NCBI RefSeq assembly: GCF_002303885.1
Contig: NZ_MRCM01000004.1
Coordinates: forward strand, 248,001-312,000
DNA length: 64,000 nucleotides
Direction of reading: 5' to 3'
DNA from: Flavobacterium sp. ACN2
GTDB taxonomy: Bacteria > Bacteroidota > Bacteroidia > Flavobacteriales > Flavobacteriaceae
Part shown: in pieces, positions 54,401 to 64,000 of the stretch
Numbering within the stretch: the stretch's first letter is position 1
Layout: the number at the start of each line of letters is the position of its first letter
The notes under the pieces: generated by a model
The model's database searches: none
Seen by the model: the letters and a program-made list of their open reading frames with translations, nothing else
Told to the model about the DNA's origin: nothing
Made by a program: the position numbers and the translations under genes

Positions 54401-55273
54401 AAAGGTCAATGGGTTGCTGATGATGCTACAAATAAAATGGTTAATGATTTAATTCATAACTATAAAATTAAGCTGAACGACTTACAAGGAGCTTTAAGAA
54501 GAGAGAAATTTACTATTACAGTTGGAGATGAATTACCATCTGGAATCTTGAAATTGGCTAAAATCTATATCGCTAAAAAACGTAAGTTAAAAGTGGGTGA
54601 TAAAATGGCAGGACGTCACGGTAACAAAGGTATTGTTGCTAGAATCGTTCGTCATGAAGATATGCCTTTCTTAGAAGACGGAACACCAGTAGATATCGTA
54701 TTGAATCCACTTGGGGTACCTTCACGTATGAACATTGGTCAGATTTATGAGACTGTTCTTGGATGGGCTGGTATGAACTTGGGTAGAAAATTTGCTACTC
54801 CAATTTTTGACGGTGCTTCTCTTGACGAAATCAATGCTTTGACTGATGAGGCTAACGTACCACGTTTTGGACATACATATCTTTATGATGGTGGAACTGG
54901 AGAGCGTTTTGCACAAAAAGCAACTGTGGGTGTAATTTACATGCTTAAATTAGGACACATGGTTGATGATAAGATGCACGCACGTTCTATCGGACCATAC
55001 TCATTGATTACGCAACAGCCACTTGGAGGTAAGGCTCAATTTGGAGGTCAGCGTTTTGGAGAGATGGAGGTTTGGGCACTTGAGGCTTATGGAGCTTCTA
55101 GTACTTTACGTGAAATCTTAACTGTTAAGTCTGATGACGTTATTGGTAGAGCTAAAACTTACGAAGCTATCGTTAAGGGTGAAACTATGCCAGAACCAGG
55201 TTTACCAGAATCATTCAATGTATTAATGCACGAATTGAAAGGTCTAGGATTAGATCTTCGTTTGGAAGAATAA
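51461..55273 (+). CDS. rpoB: RNA polymerase subunit beta
   Basis: 1270 residues, complete. The rifampicin pocket reads [34 protein letters not shown] in two overlapping blocks, with the key Asp, His and Ser of susceptible enzymes present. Other signatures: [97 protein letters not shown], and the C-terminal [18 protein letters not shown]. The ATG at 51461 is the true start; one TTG codon precedes it in frame. Confidence 0.98.
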   Translation: MITNQTERLNFASTKNIPDYPDFLDVQVKSFKDFFQLETKSDERGNEGLYNTFMENFPITDTRNNFVLEFLDYFVDPPRYTIQECIERGLTYSVPLKARLKLYCTDPEHEDFETIVQDVYLGTIPYMTPSGTFVINGAERVVVSQLHRSPGVFFGQSFHANGTKLYSARVIPFKGSWIEFSTDINSVMYAYIDRKKKLPVTTLFRAIGFERDKDILEIFDLAEEIKVSKTGIKKYIGRRLAARVLNTWHEDFVDEDTGEVVSIERNEIILDRDTIIDKDNVEEIIDSNVKSILLHKEDNNQADYAIIHNTLQKDPTNSEKEAVEHIYRQLRNAEPPDEETARGIIDKLFFSDQRYNLGEVGRYRMNKKLALDIPMDKQVLTKEDIITIVKYLIELINSKAEIDDIDHLSNRRVRTVGEQLSQQFGVGLARMARTIRERMNVRDNEVFTPIDLINAKTLSSVINSFFGTNQLSQFMDQTNPLAEITHKRRLSALGPGGLSRERAGFEVRDVHYTHYGRLCPIETPEGPNIGLISSLGVYAKVNGMGFIETPYRKVTNGVVDLESTPVYLSAEEEEGKMIAQANIEMDATGKITASNVIAREEGDFPVVEPSVVHYTDVAPNQIASISASLIPFLEHDDANRALMGSNMMRQAVPLIRPEAPIVGTGLERQVASDSRVLINAEGHGTVEYVDANIITIKYDRTEDERMVSFDADEKTYNLIKFRKTNQGTSINLKPIVRRGDRVVPGQVLSEGYATQNGELALGRNLKVAFMPWKGYNFEDAIVISEKVVRDDIFTSIHVDDYSLEVRDTKLGNEELTNDIPNVSEEATKDLDENGMIRIGAEVKPGDILIGKITPKGESDPTPEEKLLRAIFGDKAGDVKDASLKASPSLHGVVLDKKLFARAVKDKRKRTQDKDALGALEMEFETKFVELKDRLVEKLFLIVNGKTSQGVMNDLGEEVLPKGKKYTQKMLYAVEDFAHLSKGQWVADDATNKMVNDLIHNYKIKLNDLQGALRREKFTITVGDELPSGILKLAKIYIAKKRKLKVGDKMAGRHGNKGIVARIVRHEDMPFLEDGTPVDIVLNPLGVPSRMNIGQIYETVLGWAGMNLGRKFATPIFDGASLDEINALTDEANVPRFGHTYLYDGGTGERFAQKATVGVIYMLKLGHMVDDKMHARSIGPYSLITQQPLGGKAQFGGQRFGEMEVWALEAYGASSTLREILTVKSDDVIGRAKTYEAIVKGETMPEPGLPESFNVLMHELKGLGLDLRLEE

Positions 55274-55286
55274 ATAAAAGTTTCTA

Positions 55287-55336
55287 GTCACAGTCTCAGT
55301 ATTCAGTTTAGCACTGAAAACTGGGACTGAGACTGT
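55287..55336 (+). promoter_or_regulatory. Long hairpin in the rpoB-rpoC spacer
   Basis: CAGTCTCAGT ... ACTGAGACTG closes a stem with an inner TTCAGT/ACTGAA, in a 281-base spacer. No T tract follows. A smaller ACTCTTA-tttat-TAAGAGT stem occurs near 55480. They may be RNase III-type processing sites or an intergenic repeat. Confidence 0.55.
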
Positions 55337-55554
55337 TTACTAAATGTTAGAAGTTTTTAAAGATTTATACCCGTAAACCGTTCCGATTTTTTATAACAAT
55401 GCAAGGCATTTTATAACTAGCGCTTCAAATAAGAATTTGAGGTTTAGAGAAGTAACCCGAGGTAGTAGCTGAATGATTAACTCTTATTTATTAAGAGTAA
55501 ATTATAAATCTAAATTCAATTTTTTAATTGCAAAATAAATCAATAGTAAAAACT

Positions 55555-58500
55555 ATGATGAATAACAGAAACAATAAAGAAAAAAATCCAGTAAAAAGAT
55601 TTAACAAAATTTCTATTGGATTGGCTTCACCAGAATCTATCTTGAAAGAATCAAGAGGAGAGGTTTTAAAGCCAGAAACAATTAACTATAGAACTCACAA
55701 ACCAGAGCGTGACGGACTTTTCTGCGAAAGAATCTTCGGACCAGTAAAAGATTTTGAATGTGCTTGTGGTAAGTATAAAAGAATTCGTTACAAAGGTATC
55801 ATCTGTGACCGTTGTGGTGTTGAAGTTACTGAGAAAAAAGTACGTCGTGATAGAGTAGGACACATCAACCTTGTTGTGCCAATTGCTCACATCTGGTACT
55901 TCCGTTCTCTTCCAAACAAAATTGGTTATATCCTTGGTCTTCCATCTAAGAAATTAGATATGATCATCTACTACGAAAGATACGTAGTAATCCAAGCTGG
56001 TATTGCTAAAAATGCAGATGGAGAATCTTTACAAAGATTAGATTTCTTAACTGAAGAAGAATATTTAAATATTTTAGATACTCTTCCACAAGAAAATCAA
56101 TATTTAGATGATTTAGATCCTAATAAATTTGTTGCCAAAATGGGAGCAGAGTGTATTATGGATTTATTAGCTCGTATTGACTTAGATGCTTTATCTTATG
56201 AATTAAGACACAGCGCTAACAACGAAACATCTAAACAAAGAAAAACTGAAGCTTTAAAAAGATTACAAGTTGTTGAATCTTTCCGTGAGTCTAACGAAAA
56301 CCGCGAAAACCGTCCAGAATGGATGATTATGAAAGTGGTTCCAGTTATCCCGCCAGAATTACGTCCGCTTGTGCCACTTGATGGAGGTCGTTTTGCAACT
56401 TCAGATTTGAACGATTTATATCGTCGTGTAATCATCCGTAACAATCGTTTGAAAAGATTAATGGAGATTAAAGCTCCAGAAGTTATCTTAAGAAACGAAA
56501 AACGTATGTTGCAAGAATCTGTAGATTCATTATTCGATAACACACGTAAAGCTTCTGCTGTTAAAACAGAATCTAACAGACCATTAAAATCATTATCTGA
56601 CTCATTAAAAGGTAAGCAAGGACGTTTCCGTCAAAACCTTTTAGGAAAACGTGTGGATTATTCTGCTCGTTCGGTAATTGTCGTTGGTCCAGAGTTAAAA
56701 TTATATGAGTGTGGATTGCCAAAAGATATGGCTTCTGAATTATACAAACCATTCGTTATCCGTAAATTGATCGAAAGAGGTATTGTAAAAACAGTAAAAT
56801 CTGCTAAGAAAATCATTGATAAGAAAGAGCCTGTAGTTTGGGATATCCTTGAAAACGTAATTAAAGGACACCCAGTATTACTGAACCGTGCTCCTACTTT
56901 GCACAGACTTGGTATTCAGGCTTTCCAGCCAAAATTAATTGAAGGAAAAGCGATCCAGTTACACCCATTAGTATGTACGGCATTCAACGCCGATTTCGAT
57001 GGTGACCAGATGGCGGTTCACTTACCATTAGGACCAGAGGCTATTTTAGAGGCTCAATTATTAATGTTGGCTTCTCACAATATTTTGAACCCTGCAAATG
57101 GTGCTCCAATTACTGTACCTTCTCAGGACATGGTCTTGGGTCTATACTATATGACCAAAGAGCGTATTTCTACAGAAGACCACAAAATTATTGGTCAGGA
57201 TTTAACTTTCTATTCTGCTGAAGAAGTAAACATTGCATTAAACGAAGGAAGATTAGAATTGAATGCTCGTGTGAAAATTAGAGCAAAAGATTTTAATGAC
57301 GCTGGAGAATTAGTGTATCAAATTATTCAAACAACTGCAGGACGTGTATTATTTAACGAAGTAGTACCTGAAGCAGCTGGATATATCAACGACGTATTGA
57401 CTAAGAAAAACCTTAGAGATATTATCGGACACATTTTAAGCGTGACTGATGTACCTACAACGGCAGCTTTCTTGGATAATATGAAAGATATGGGTTATAA
57501 ATTTGCATTTAGAGGAGGTTTATCATTCTCTTTAGGTGATATTAGAATTCCAGAACAAAAAACGAAGTTAATTGCAGATGCTAGAGAGCAAGTTGAAGGT
57601 ATCTCAACTAACTATAACATGGGTCTTATTACAAATAACGAGCGTTACAACCAAGTTATTGACGTATGGACTTCAGCAAATGCTCAGTTAACAGAGTTAG
57701 CAATGAAAAATATTAGAGAAGACCAACAAGGTTTCAACTCTGTATATATGATGCTTGACTCTGGGGCGAGGGGTTCTAAGGAACAGATTCGTCAGTTAAC
57801 TGGTATGCGTGGTTTGATGGCTAAGCCTAAAAAATCTACTGCTGGTGGTGGTGAGATTATTGAAAACCCGATTCTTTCTAACTTTAAGGAAGGTCTTTCG
57901 ATCCTTGAGTACTTTATTTCTACTCACGGTGCTCGTAAAGGTCTTGCGGATACGGCTCTTAAAACGGCCGATGCTGGTTACTTAACAAGAAGGCTTCATG
58001 ACGTTTCTCAAGATGTTATTGTAAACATCGAAGATTGTGGAACTTTAAGAGGTGTTGAAGTTGCTGCATTGAAGAAAAATGAGGAAATCGTTGAATCTTT
58101 AGGAGAGAGAATTTTAGGACGTGTTGCATTGCAAGACGTTATTAATCCTCTTACTAATGAAGTAATGGTTAAATCTGGAGAGCAAATTACTGAAGCAATT
58201 ATGAGAACTATCGAAGCTTCTCCAATTGAAAAAGTAGAGGTTAGATCTCCATTAACTTGTGAAGCTTTAAAAGGTATTTGTGCTAAATGTTACGGTAGAA
58301 ACTTAGCTACTGGTAAAATGACACAAAGAGGTGAAGCTGTCGGAGTTATTGCAGCTCAGTCTATTGGAGAGCCAGGTACACAGTTGACACTTCGTACGTT
58401 CCACGTTGGAGGGGTTGCTGGAGGTATCTCTGAAGAGTCTAGTATTGTTACAAGATTCGCAGGTAGACTTGAAATTGAAGATTTAAAAACAGTTAAAGGA

Positions 58501-59862
58501 GAAGACGGAGAAGGTAACTCTGTTGATATCGTAGTTTCACGTTCAACTGAATTAAAATTAGTTGACGAGAAAACTGGAATTGTTTTAAATACACATAACA
58601 TTCCTTACGGTTCTAGTATCTTTGTTGGAGATGGAGAAACTGTAGCTAAAGGAACTGTAATCTGTAAATGGGATCCATATAACGGTGTAATTGTTTCTGA
58701 GTTTACTGGTAAGATTGCTTACGAAGATTTAGAGCAAGGACAATCGTTCATGGTTGAGATCGATGAGCAGACTGGTTTCCAAGAAAAAGTAATTTCTGAA
58801 GCTAGAAACAAAAAATTAATCCCAACTTTATTAGTTTATGGTAAAGAAGGTGAATTGATTCGTTCTTACAACTTACCAGTAGGTGCACACTTAATGGTTG
58901 AAAACGGTGAGAAAATTAAAGCAGGTAAAGTATTAGTAAAAATCCCACGTCGTTCTTCTAAAGCGGGCGATATCACGGGAGGTTTACCAAGAATTACTGA
59001 GCTTCTTGAGGCTCGTAACCCTTCTAACCCAGCAGTTGTATCTGAAATTGATGGTGTTGTTTCTTTTGGAAAAATCAAAAGAGGTAACCGTGAGATCGTT
59101 ATCGAATCTAAATTTGGTGAGATTAAAAAGTATTTAGTTAAACTTTCAAGCCAAATCTTAGTACAAGAGAATGACTTCGTAAGAGCGGGAGTTCCATTGT
59201 CTGATGGTGCGATTACACCAGATGATATCTTAAGAATTCAAGGTCCGGCTGCTGTTCAACAGTACTTGGTAAATGAAATTCAAGAGGTTTACCGTTTACA
59301 AGGGGTAAAAATTAATGATAAGCACTTTGAGGTAGTTATTCGTCAAATGATGCGTAAAGTAAGAGTTCAGGATCCAGGTGATACTTTATTCTTAGAAGAC
59401 CAATTAATCCATACTAAAGATTTCATCGTTCAAAACGATAAATTGTACGGTATGAAAGTGGTTGAAGATGCTGGAGATTCTTCAGTATTGAAACCAGGTC
59501 AGATCATTACACCTCGTGAATTACGTGATGAAAATTCATTATTGAAACGTACAGATAAAAATCTTGTTGTAGCAAGAGATGTAATCACTGCAACTGCAAC
59601 GCCAGTTCTTCAAGGTATTACAAGAGCTTCGTTACAAACTAAATCATTCATTTCTGCGGCTTCATTCCAGGAGACAACGAAAGTACTTAACGAAGCTGCA
59701 GTAGCTGGTAAAGTAGATGATCTAGAAGGATTAAAAGAAAATGTAATTGTTGGACACAGAATTCCTGCGGGAACTGGTATGAGAGAGTACGATAACACTA
59801 TCGTAGGATCTAAAGACGATTACAACGAAATGATGGCAAATAAAGAAGAATACATTTATTAA
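55555..59862 (+). CDS. rpoC: RNA polymerase subunit beta'
   Basis: 1435 residues, complete. First zinc site [20 protein letters not shown]; catalytic loop [16 protein letters not shown] with three Asp for Mg2+; [27 protein letters not shown]; trigger loop and bridge helix region ([57 protein letters not shown]); second zinc site [13 protein letters not shown] with an upstream Cys. The ATG at 55555 (then another at 55558) is preferred to a TTG nine codons earlier. Confidence 0.98.
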   Translation: MMNNRNNKEKNPVKRFNKISIGLASPESILKESRGEVLKPETINYRTHKPERDGLFCERIFGPVKDFECACGKYKRIRYKGIICDRCGVEVTEKKVRRDRVGHINLVVPIAHIWYFRSLPNKIGYILGLPSKKLDMIIYYERYVVIQAGIAKNADGESLQRLDFLTEEEYLNILDTLPQENQYLDDLDPNKFVAKMGAECIMDLLARIDLDALSYELRHSANNETSKQRKTEALKRLQVVESFRESNENRENRPEWMIMKVVPVIPPELRPLVPLDGGRFATSDLNDLYRRVIIRNNRLKRLMEIKAPEVILRNEKRMLQESVDSLFDNTRKASAVKTESNRPLKSLSDSLKGKQGRFRQNLLGKRVDYSARSVIVVGPELKLYECGLPKDMASELYKPFVIRKLIERGIVKTVKSAKKIIDKKEPVVWDILENVIKGHPVLLNRAPTLHRLGIQAFQPKLIEGKAIQLHPLVCTAFNADFDGDQMAVHLPLGPEAILEAQLLMLASHNILNPANGAPITVPSQDMVLGLYYMTKERISTEDHKIIGQDLTFYSAEEVNIALNEGRLELNARVKIRAKDFNDAGELVYQIIQTTAGRVLFNEVVPEAAGYINDVLTKKNLRDIIGHILSVTDVPTTAAFLDNMKDMGYKFAFRGGLSFSLGDIRIPEQKTKLIADAREQVEGISTNYNMGLITNNERYNQVIDVWTSANAQLTELAMKNIREDQQGFNSVYMMLDSGARGSKEQIRQLTGMRGLMAKPKKSTAGGGEIIENPILSNFKEGLSILEYFISTHGARKGLADTALKTADAGYLTRRLHDVSQDVIVNIEDCGTLRGVEVAALKKNEEIVESLGERILGRVALQDVINPLTNEVMVKSGEQITEAIMRTIEASPIEKVEVRSPLTCEALKGICAKCYGRNLATGKMTQRGEAVGVIAAQSIGEPGTQLTLRTFHVGGVAGGISEESSIVTRFAGRLEIEDLKTVKGEDGEGNSVDIVVSRSTELKLVDEKTGIVLNTHNIPYGSSIFVGDGETVAKGTVICKWDPYNGVIVSEFTGKIAYEDLEQGQSFMVEIDEQTGFQEKVISEARNKKLIPTLLVYGKEGELIRSYNLPVGAHLMVENGEKIKAGKVLVKIPRRSSKAGDITGGLPRITELLEARNPSNPAVVSEIDGVVSFGKIKRGNREIVIESKFGEIKKYLVKLSSQILVQENDFVRAGVPLSDGAITPDDILRIQGPAAVQQYLVNEIQEVYRLQGVKINDKHFEVVIRQMMRKVRVQDPGDTLFLEDQLIHTKDFIVQNDKLYGMKVVEDAGDSSVLKPGQIITPRELRDENSLLKRTDKNLVVARDVITATATPVLQGITRASLQTKSFISAASFQETTKVLNEAAVAGKVDDLEGLKENVIVGHRIPAGTGMREYDNTIVGSKDDYNEMMANKEEYIY

Positions 59863-59872
59863 TTAGGAAACT

Positions 59873-60184
59873 ATGAGTAATCCGAAACAACAACAAGAGC
59901 AAATTAATATTGAGTTGGACGAAACTATTGCAGAAGGAATTTATTCTAATCTTGCAATTATCAATCACTCATCATCTGAGTTTGTTTTAGATTTTGTGAG
60001 TATTATGCCAGGTATTCCTAAAGCCAAGGTAAAATCAAGAATTGTCTTGACACCACAACATGCTAAAAGATTATTAAAAGCAATAGGTGAAAATATCCAT
60101 AGATTTGAGGCAGCTCATGGCGAAATCAAAGAAACGGAACAAGCGCCAATTCCGCTTAATTTTGGTCCAACTGGACAAGCATAA
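59873..60184 (+). CDS. DUF3467 family protein
   Basis: 103 residues, recognised by QINIELDETIAEGIYSNLAIINHSSSEFVLDFVSIMPG and KVKSRIVLTPQHAKRLLKAIGENIHRFEAAHGEI. A small protein with a beta-sheet part and a helix, conserved directly behind rpoC in Bacteroidota, which suggests a link to transcription or simply shared expression. It starts 10 bases after rpoC. Confidence 0.9.
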   Translation: MSNPKQQQEQINIELDETIAEGIYSNLAIINHSSSEFVLDFVSIMPGIPKAKVKSRIVLTPQHAKRLLKAIGENIHRFEAAHGEIKETEQAPIPLNFGPTGQA

Positions 60185-60188
60185 ACTT

Positions 60189-60218
60189 TAAAAGCCCCTT
60201 TTTAAGGGGCTTTTTTTT
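60189..60218 (+). terminator. Terminator of the rpoBC operon
   Basis: AAAGCCCCTT-tt-AAGGGGCTTT followed by T residues. Confidence 0.9.
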
Positions 60219-60367
60219 ATGGCTTATGAAATGCAGTTTATCGGATTTAATTTACTTTAGTCGGGTAATTTTCTTTTCAAGAAAGGATTTATTTAACTTG
60301 CTATAGCCTAAAAAAGATTAAATTTTGAAACATAATGACTTAGTAAAGGTTGATTAATTCAAATTAT

Positions 60368-60399
60368 AAAAAAGCGCTGATTCTATTAGCGCTTTTTTT
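60368..60399 (+). terminator. Orphan terminator with no upstream gene
   Basis: AAAAAAGCGCT-gattctatt-AGCGCTTTTTTT. Between the preceding terminator (60218) and this one there is no reading frame, so it may end a small RNA of up to about 150 nt, or attenuate the following gene. Confidence 0.7.
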
Positions 60400-60501
60400 A
60401 TGCCAAATATTTTTTTGTTCTTTTCCCAACCTTTTATTCAAAAACATACTCTATATAAGTATAATAATCCTTTCGTGATTTTTAACTTAAATAATTACAG
60501 T

Positions 60502-61239
60502 ATGAAAAAGAAATTCACCTTAGAAATAGCAAGTCCATGTTCTGAAAATTTTGATAAAATGATTCCAAATTCAAATGGTTCATTTTGTAATTCTTGTATG
60601 AAAAATGTAATTGATTTGAGTAGAAAAACCAACTCTGAGGTGGCTAAATTCATTTCAGAAAACAAAGACAAAAGCATTTGCGCCAGATTAAAAGCTTCTC
60701 AACTAAAAGAAGAATTTCAATATGACGAAACTTCAAGAATAAGTAATTTTAAATATGCTGCAGTAGCCGCCACTATTTTACTTGCTTCAAATAACGTTGC
60801 TGGGCAGGAAAAACAAATTATAGAAACAGTGGCAAATTGTCCCGAACCAGCTTACGCTCTAGGTAAAGTTGCATATAATCAAACTGTAGATAAAGAGGTT
60901 TTGATAACAATTAAAGGAAAATTAATTGAAGCTAAGTCTAAAAGACCATTTAAAGGAGATGCATATTCTAACTTATCACTTTCTGTTAACAATTCAGGAA
61001 ACGCAGTAAAAATAAATCCAAAAACTGGAGAATTTTCTGTAACAACAGCAGTTTCAAAAGACAGCAAAACGCTTATGGTTACGATAAGCGGAAATGACTA
61101 CTATCTTGCCAAACAAATCCCTTTTAACATAAAATCGGTTAAGGGAAATATAGTGCAACAAAATATAATTATTGCTTCAGAAGAACTGACTAAAATCTAT
61201 ATTGCTGGTGGATTAGGAATTAACTATACAGGACAATAA
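60502..61239 (+). CDS. Protein with N-terminal Cys motif and C-terminal carboxypeptidase-regulatory-like domain
   Basis: 245 residues, no typical signal peptide. Residues about 1-65 carry ASPCSENFDKMIPNSNGSFCNSCMKNVIDLSRK and a later KSICAR, so four cysteines in a C-x(15)-C-x2-C-x(30)-C pattern. This matches an uncharacterised small domain seen at the N-terminus of many flavobacterial proteins. A hydrophobic stretch at about 80-95 (YAAVAATILLASNNVAG) follows. The C-terminal part (ITIKGKLIEAKSKRPFKGDAYSNLSL) resembles a carboxypeptidase D regulatory-like beta domain. Function unknown. The ATG at 60502 is used. Confidence 0.7.
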   Translation: MKKKFTLEIASPCSENFDKMIPNSNGSFCNSCMKNVIDLSRKTNSEVAKFISENKDKSICARLKASQLKEEFQYDETSRISNFKYAAVAATILLASNNVAGQEKQIIETVANCPEPAYALGKVAYNQTVDKEVLITIKGKLIEAKSKRPFKGDAYSNLSLSVNNSGNAVKINPKTGEFSVTTAVSKDSKTLMVTISGNDYYLAKQIPFNIKSVKGNIVQQNIIIASEELTKIYIAGGLGINYTGQ

Positions 61240-61270
61240 TTAAATTTACATATTTGGAATGTAAGTAAAA

Positions 61271-61310
61271 AAGCCTGTCTAGCAAATTAGACAGGCCTTT
61301 TATATTTTTT
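61271..61310. terminator. Terminator between the Cys-motif gene and prfC
   Basis: GCCTGTCTA-gcaaat-TAGACAGGC with A and T tracts on the two sides, between converging genes. Confidence 0.8.
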
Positions 61311-61323
61311 CTTTCAAAAGAAA

Positions 61324-62916
61324 TTAATCAAATTCCGATGTAAAGTATAATTTCACACTAGGATATTTACTCTGCGTCATTTGAATTGTAAAATCAGAAT
61401 CGGCTAAAAATACCAATTGCCCGTATTTATCGTGAGCCAGGAATTTTTGTTTGATACGTTTAAATTCTTTGAATTCTTCGTTTTTAGCATCGTCCGGTTT
61501 TACCCAGCAAGCTTTATGTACAGGAAAGTTTTCGTAAGTACATTTTGCTCCGTATTCGTGTTCTAAACGATATTGAATTACCTCATATTGAAGTGCTCCA
61601 ACGGTTCCAATAACTTTACGATTATTCATTTCTAAAGTAAACAACTGTGCTACACCTTCATCCATTAACTGATCTACTCCTTTTTCTAATTGCTTAGCTT
61701 TCATCGGGTCGGCGTTGTTGATATATCTAAAGTGCTCTGGAGAGAAACTTGGAATTCCTTTAAAGCTCATAATTTCGCCTTCTGTCAAAGTATCTCCAAT
61801 TTTAAAGTTTCCTGTGTCATGCAAACCAACAATATCACCAGGATAAGAAATGTCTACAATTTCTTTTTTCTCGGCGAAAAAGGCATTTGGACTTGAGAAT
61901 TTTAAATTTTTCTTCTGACGAACGTGGTAATAAGGCTTATTTCTTTCGAAAGTTCCAGAAACAATTTTGATAAAGGCTAAACGGTCACGGTGTTTTGGAT
62001 CCATATTGGCGTGGATTTTAAAAACAAATCCTGTCATTTTCTCCTCTGTAGGCTCAACTGTACGGGTCTCAGAATCTTTTGGTCTTGGAGATGGAGCAAT
62101 TGTAATGAAACAATCTAATAATTCACGAACTCCAAAATTATTTAAGGCTGAACCGAAGAATACGGGCTGAATTTTTCCATCTAAATAATCTTGACGCTCA
62201 AATTTAGGATAAACCTCATCGATTAACTCTAATTCTTCACGAAGTTTGTTCGCTGCTTTTTCACCTACAATTTTATCTAATTCTGGATTATTCTGTACAT
62301 CAGAAAAAGCGATTGTTTCCTCGATATTTTTACGACTGTCTCCGCTGAAAAGGTTAATGTTTTGTTCCCATAAATTATAAATTCCTTGGAAATCGTAACC
62401 CATTCCGATTGGGAAACTTAACGGTGTAACTTTTAAACCTAATTTTTGTTCTACTTCATCCATCAAATCGAAAGCATCTTTACCTTCACGATCTAATTTG
62501 TTGATGAAAACAATCATAGGAATATTACGCATTCTACAAACAGCCACTAATTTTTCTGTTTGTTCCTCAACCCCTTTAGCAACGTCAATTACAACAATTA
62601 CGCTGTCTACGGCAGTTAAAGTTCTAAATGTATCTTCAGCAAAATCCTTGTGTCCAGGAGTATCAAGGATATTGATTTTTTTATCTTTATAATTAAAAGC
62701 AAGCACAGAAGTCGAAACCGAGATACCTCTTTGGCGTTCGATTTCCATAAAGTCACTCGTTGCTCCTTTTTTAATTTTGTTATTCTTTACAGCTCCTGCT
62801 TCTTGAATTGCACCTCCAAATAAAAGTAATTTCTCTGTTAATGTCGTTTTACCGGCATCGGGATGCGATATAATTCCAAATGTTCTTCTGCGTTGTATTT
62901 CTTTTAAAAAGCTCAT
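61324..62916 (-). CDS. prfC: Peptide chain release factor 3
   Basis: A GTPase that removes RF1/RF2 after termination. 530 residues with SHPDAGKTTLTE, RGISVSTSV, LDTPGHKDFAEDT, NKLDREG and RF3-specific stretches such as MKAKQLEKGVDQLMDEGVAQLFTLEMNN and VGALQYEVIQYRLEHEYG. Transcribed alone; TACTTTTG (62936-62943, minus) is a possible -7 element. Confidence 0.96.
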   Translation of the reverse strand: MSFLKEIQRRRTFGIISHPDAGKTTLTEKLLLFGGAIQEAGAVKNNKIKKGATSDFMEIERQRGISVSTSVLAFNYKDKKINILDTPGHKDFAEDTFRTLTAVDSVIVVIDVAKGVEEQTEKLVAVCRMRNIPMIVFINKLDREGKDAFDLMDEVEQKLGLKVTPLSFPIGMGYDFQGIYNLWEQNINLFSGDSRKNIEETIAFSDVQNNPELDKIVGEKAANKLREELELIDEVYPKFERQDYLDGKIQPVFFGSALNNFGVRELLDCFITIAPSPRPKDSETRTVEPTEEKMTGFVFKIHANMDPKHRDRLAFIKIVSGTFERNKPYYHVRQKKNLKFSSPNAFFAEKKEIVDISYPGDIVGLHDTGNFKIGDTLTEGEIMSFKGIPSFSPEHFRYINNADPMKAKQLEKGVDQLMDEGVAQLFTLEMNNRKVIGTVGALQYEVIQYRLEHEYGAKCTYENFPVHKACWVKPDDAKNEEFKEFKRIKQKFLAHDKYGQLVFLADSDFTIQMTQSKYPSVKLYFTSEFD

Positions 62917-63026
62917 ATTTCGTATAAATAGGTTGCAAAAGTACTATTAAATTACGGCTTTTTAAAAATATTCAGTTCCTAAATTTGGTAGTCTTTACTT
63001 CTAACGGGATTTTTAAACAAAAAAAT

Positions 63027-63048
63027 AAGGCTGTTTTGCAACAGCCTT
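63027..63048 (-). terminator. Terminator of the alpha-amylase gene
   Basis: AAGGCTGTT / AACAGCCTT around TTGC; on the minus strand the hairpin is followed by a T-rich tract. Confidence 0.8.
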
Positions 63049-63066
63049 AAATAGTCATTTTTAAAA

Positions 63067-64000
63067 TTACTGATTAATTGACCAAATTGAATATCCTTTT
63101 GGAGGACATTGTATTTTTACCCATTTGTCTGCCTGAGTAGTTGGGTACCAAGTTGAGTTTCCTGTAAAATCTTTAATTTGAGTATTAGCCCAATTGGTCT
63201 GAATCCATCTTTCTTGCCAAACGTCAGAGTTATTAATGTAAACTACCAATCCTGGATTTCCGTTGTATCCATTTCTTCGTGCAACATATTCGTCATTATC
63301 AGAATATAAAATAGAAGTTGTTCCTGTTGCTTTGTTGTTGTGGATCCAGATTAGATTGTTTAATTTGTTTTTATCTAGCCATTCTTCATAATCTCTATAA
63401 AAAATAGTTGGATAACCTTCGTGAGTTAATATATAGGAGTACGCAAGCATTTTGCTCCAAATTTCATCAGTATCATGATTAGTTACAAAAGTTACCGCTT
63501 TGTATGGATTACGTTTCCACATCATATCATCATTCAGCAATGCAAGATTATTTCCATCAAAAGCATCATTCATTTTGTAATAGCAAGCAAAGTCAAAAAC
63601 AGAACTATTAGCTGCGTTTGCCCAATCATTTAAAACATTTACATTTGAATCCCATAATTCTCCAACAGAAAATCCGCCTACATTGGCATTCCAAGCATTT
63701 ACAACCCAAGCACCAAAACCTTTTACGTAGTCGAATCTCCAGCCATCAAATTTCATGGTATTTTTATAGTATTTACCAACTCCATCAGCTCTAATCCACA
63801 ACCAGTCTTTTACATAAGGATCGGCATGGCATAAGTCAGGAAATCCTCCAAACGAGCCTTCATCATTATTGCCATAGCTATTTTTGTAGAAATTAGCATA
63901 AGTACGTTTGAATTTTCCAGACGCTATTCCATTAAAATTAGTCCAAGTATTTGTTCCAGTAAAAGGATTCGCTTCCGATTGCCCTCCACTGTTATGGTTA
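63067..64000 (-). CDS. Alpha-amylase, GH13 (3' part, cut by the window end)
   Basis: The frame stays open to the right edge, so only the C-terminal 311 residues are seen. All four GH13 regions visible here fit: region I in VINHNSGG-like NHNSGG, region II GWRFDYVKG with the nucleophile Asp, region III GELWD with the acid/base Glu, and region IV FVTNHDTD. The compact C-terminal domain after the barrel (about 70 residues, ending in YSIWSINQ) is like that of plant/archaeal-type alpha-amylases. No type IX sorting domain is present, so the enzyme is probably periplasmic or exported by Sec. Starch neighbours are outside the window. Confidence 0.92.
   Translation of the reverse strand, partial: NHNSGGQSEANPFTGTNTWTNFNGIASGKFKRTYANFYKNSYGNNDEGSFGGFPDLCHADPYVKDWLWIRADGVGKYYKNTMKFDGWRFDYVKGFGAWVVNAWNANVGGFSVGELWDSNVNVLNDWANAANSSVFDFACYYKMNDAFDGNNLALLNDDMMWKRNPYKAVTFVTNHDTDEIWSKMLAYSYILTHEGYPTIFYRDYEEWLDKNKLNNLIWIHNNKATGTTSILYSDNDEYVARRNGYNGNPGLVVYINNSDVWQERWIQTNWANTQIKDFTGNSTWYPTTQADKWVKIQCPPKGYSIWSINQ

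Noticed and set aside
51461..55273. Rifampicin-resistance mutations in rpoB
   Set aside because: The Asp, His and Ser positions of the rifampicin pocket carry the residues of susceptible enzymes.

Overview
The window is a stretch of a low-GC chromosome from a member of the Bacteroidota, almost certainly a Flavobacterium near F. johnsoniae. The signs are Bacteroidota-type promoters (TAnnTTTG at -7), near-absence of Shine-Dalgarno sequences except before rpsU, a type IX secretion C-terminal signal, a SusC/SusD pair, many SPII lipoproteins, and the order tRNA-tuf-tRNA(Trp)-secE-nusG-rplKAJL-rpoBC. No phage, insertion sequence, integron or CRISPR array was seen; it reads as ordinary core chromosome with some accessory lipoprotein and membrane genes.

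Layout. 1-753: 3' end of a secreted ricin-type lectin protein. 834-2356 (minus): ilvA behind a complete-looking transcription attenuator with a 19-residue leader peptide carrying eight isoleucines. 2405-6647: a DUF4136 lipoprotein, hutU, a hydroxyacid dehydrogenase and a small Cys-rich protein, separated by dispersed palindromic repeats. 6763-10292: a tight run of a small HExxH protein, a PLP enzyme and a glucosaminidase/LysM lipoprotein, then hemL. 11063-17273: a nitrate module with a transporter, a cytochrome b-like membrane protein, a cytoplasmic molybdenum nitrate reductase, a four-cluster ferredoxin, a Tat-exported Rieske protein and a two-helix protein. 17287-25130: D-lactate dehydrogenase, a lipoprotein, then on the minus strand a VIT/VWA/DUF2135 protein, a membrane-anchored trypsin-like protease and lysS. 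25424-29568: a duplicated lipoprotein pair, lipB, an NTF2-like protein and rnhB. 30230-37252: SusC/SusD and a putative porin. 37299-44692: cystathionine beta-synthase-type enzyme, exonuclease, DUF2851, PspC, an amino acid permease, an HhH protein and an acyl-CoA dehydrogenase. 44876-60184: rpsU, xerC-like, hpf, four tRNAs, tuf, secE, nusG, L11/L1/L10/L7-L12, rpoB, rpoC and a DUF3467 gene. 60502-64000: a Cys-motif protein, prfC and the 3' part of an alpha-amylase gene.

Functional picture. The right half is the translation/transcription supply line, with candidate hairpin control points between rplL and rpoB, between rpoB and rpoC, and at the start of the tRNA-tuf transcript. The nitrate module implies quinol-linked electron delivery to a cytoplasmic nitrate reductase; no nitrite reductase or Mo-cofactor gene lies beside it. 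The strongest regulatory findings are the ilvA attenuator and the Shine-Dalgarno of rpsU, which fits bS21 autoregulation in a lineage that otherwise does not use that signal.

Limits: everything is by eye. Family names come from motif recognition, not searches, and promoter and terminator calls are predictions. Where the longest reading frame began at TTG or GTG upstream of a better ATG followed by a signal peptide or the family N-terminus, the internal ATG was used.
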